Positions 5,686 to 6,870 of a DNA stretch of 6,870 bases are shown here, in pieces. Within the stretch, counting starts at the first letter, position 1. Every line of letters starts with the position of its first letter. Under the pieces are notes generated by a model. The model saw only the letters and a list, made by a program, of their open reading frames with translations. It was not told the origin of the DNA and ran no database searches. Both the position numbers and the translations under genes were made by a program. Where the stretch lies: positions 1 through 6,870 of the forward strand of contig JAACDY010000077.1 in the NCBI GenBank assembly GCA_009936675.1, in the 5' to 3' direction. This stretch comes from Bacteroidota bacterium. Lineage in GTDB: Bacteria; Bacteroidota; Bacteroidia; Flavobacteriales; Flavobacteriaceae.

Positions 5686-6870
5686 TTACCAACTAAGTTA
5701 TTGAGTTGATCCAGTAGATTTTCTACGGTATGCACCTGATCCAAAACCAATAAAAGTCGCAAGCCGTTTCGGGTTTGCTTTTCTTTCATACTGTATTTTT
5801 TGGGCTGTTTTTGAACCCCAAGCAGTATTTGATTAAAGAGGGGACTTTGGTAGAAATCACTCTGCTGATCAGACAAAAAGTAACCCACACATTTTTTGTT
5901 TTTAATGATGAGTCGTTCCAATCCCATTTTAGAAGCAAGCCATTTGAGTCGAAGTGTACTCAAAAGTTCCTCTCCTTCCGGAGGAATTTTCCCAAAGCGA
6001 TCTTCCAGATTTTTTTTGAAGCCCTTCAAAGCTTCTTCGTCCTTTATGGCGCTTAATTCGTTGTAGAGAATCAATCGCTCATTTACTACATTTATATATT
6101 CATCTGGAAATAAAATTTCAAAATCTGTGTCAATTTGTACTTCTTTGACATAGTTTTTCTCCTTTGACTTTTTTTCATCTTTGAATAGGGTTTTGAACTC
6201 ATTTTCTTTCAACTCTTCAATGGCTTCTTCCAAAATTTTCTGATAGGTTTCAAAGCCTATTTCATTGATAAAACCACTTTGTTCTCCTCCCAGCAGATCA
6301 CCGGCTCCTCTAATTTCAAGGTCTTTCATGGCGATTTGAATTCCGGCTCCCAATTCCGAAAATTGGGAAATGGCATTGATTCTTTTTTGAGCATCTGAGG
6401 CCATGGCACTCAGTGGTGGAGTGATAAAATAACAAAAGGCTTTTTTATTGCTTCGACCTACTCTTCCTCTCATTTGATGTAGATCGCTGAGTCCAAAACT
6501 CTGAGCGTTATTGATGAAAATGGTATTGGCATTGGGAACATCCAATCCGTTTTCCACAATGGTTGTAGCAATCAATATATCGGCTTGTCCTTCCATAAAA
6601 CCGAGCAAGGTTTTTTCCAATCGGTTGCCTTCCATTTGTCCATGACCAACCGCAATTCGCGCATCGGGGATCAGTCGCTGTACCATTCCTGCAACTTCCT
6701 GAATATTCTCTACCCGATTGTGAATAAAGTAGATTTGGCCTCCTCTTTGCAATTCATAACGAATGGCATCCATTATGAGGGTCTCACTGAAACGAACGAC
6801 TTCGCTCTCAATGGGGTAGCGATTGGGGGGTGGAGTGGCAATGACCGAAAGGTCTCTGGCAGCCATCAAA
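5682..6870 (-). CDS. mfd: Transcription-repair coupling factor, C-terminal part (partial)
   Basis: Mfd displaces RNA polymerase stalled at DNA lesions and recruits UvrA for nucleotide excision repair. Only the last 395 or so codons lie in the window; the gene enters from the right edge in mid-frame at the conserved ARDLSVIATPPPNRYPI. Counting from the edge, the second RecA-like translocase lobe shows motif IV (GGQIYFIHNRVENI, 43-56), motif V (ADILIATTIVENGLDVPNA, 96-114) and motif VI (HQMRGRVGRS, 131-140). The TRG (translocation in RecG) region follows at about 165-210 with ELGAGIQIAMKDLEIRGAG and GGEQSGF. After a Lys/Glu-rich linker (about 220-243) comes the C-terminal D7 domain (about 245-395), which holds UvrA binding back until Mfd is engaged. 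No frameshift or missing motif is seen. It converges on the ACT-domain gene with a 4-bp stop overlap. The N-terminal UvrB-like, RNAP-interacting and first helicase domains are outside the window. Confidence 0.96.
   Translation of the reverse strand, partial: LMAARDLSVIATPPPNRYPIESEVVRFSETLIMDAIRYELQRGGQIYFIHNRVENIQEVAGMVQRLIPDARIAVGHGQMEGNRLEKTLLGFMEGQADILIATTIVENGLDVPNANTIFINNAQSFGLSDLHQMRGRVGRSNKKAFCYFITPPLSAMASDAQKRINAISQFSELGAGIQIAMKDLEIRGAGDLLGGEQSGFINEIGFETYQKILEEAIEELKENEFKTLFKDEKKSKEKNYVKEVQIDTDFEILFPDEYINVVNERLILYNELSAIKDEEALKGFKKNLEDRFGKIPPEGEELLSTLRLKWLASKMGLERLIIKNKKCVGYFLSDQQSDFYQSPLFNQILLGVQKQPKKYSMKEKQTRNGLRLLLVLDQVHTVENLLDQLNNLVGN

Noticed and set aside
6117..6210. A/T- and Lys/Glu-rich stretch in mfd as a possible frameshift or insertion
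   Set aside because: The frame is continuous, and a charged linker between the TRG region and the D7 domain is expected in Mfd.

Overview
The window looks like ordinary chromosomal housekeeping sequence from a member of the Bacteroidota, most likely an aerobic Cytophagales/Cyclobacteriaceae-type bacterium. Three things point there. Intergenic regions are short and A/T-rich and contain close matches to the Bacteroidota -7 promoter element TAnnTTTG. Convincing Shine-Dalgarno sites are almost absent. Several proteins have Bacteroidota-like forms, such as MetRS with a C-terminal tRNA-binding domain and KISTS signature, and the small CBS and ACT proteins. The assignment comes from recognising families, not from a search.

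Layout, left to right. Positions 1-183 hold no securely identified gene, but both strands are open there and the 3' end of an off-window gene is possible. A minus-strand atypical SDR/NAD(P)-binding epimerase-like gene (184-993) is divergent from a plus-strand two-CBS-domain protein (1095-1559). The 101-bp gap between them carries a symmetrical promoter/operator-like arrangement. The CBS gene converges on a minus-strand pair, methionyl-tRNA synthetase metG (2465-4525) followed by a histone-deacetylase-family hydrolase (1556-2455), probably one transcript. A second divergent gap of 73 bp separates metG from a plus-strand YraN/UPF0102 nuclease-fold gene (4599-4961). A TTG-initiated ACT-domain protein (5026-5685) follows with its own promoter candidate. 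It converges on the 3' part of mfd, the transcription-repair coupling factor, which runs off the right edge.

The genes do not form one obvious pathway: translation (metG), DNA repair (mfd), possible nucleic-acid processing (yraN), possible deacylation (HDAC family), and two small ligand-sensing proteins (CBS and ACT) of unknown ligand. No mobile element, CRISPR array, phage gene, tRNA or rRNA was seen. I found no convincing evidence of a new multi-gene system. The most interesting items are the conserved-looking ACT-domain protein that lacks any kinase domain, the mirrored -7 elements in the epimerase/CBS promoter region, and the two separate convergent gene pairs that end on the same shared TTAA stop palindrome.
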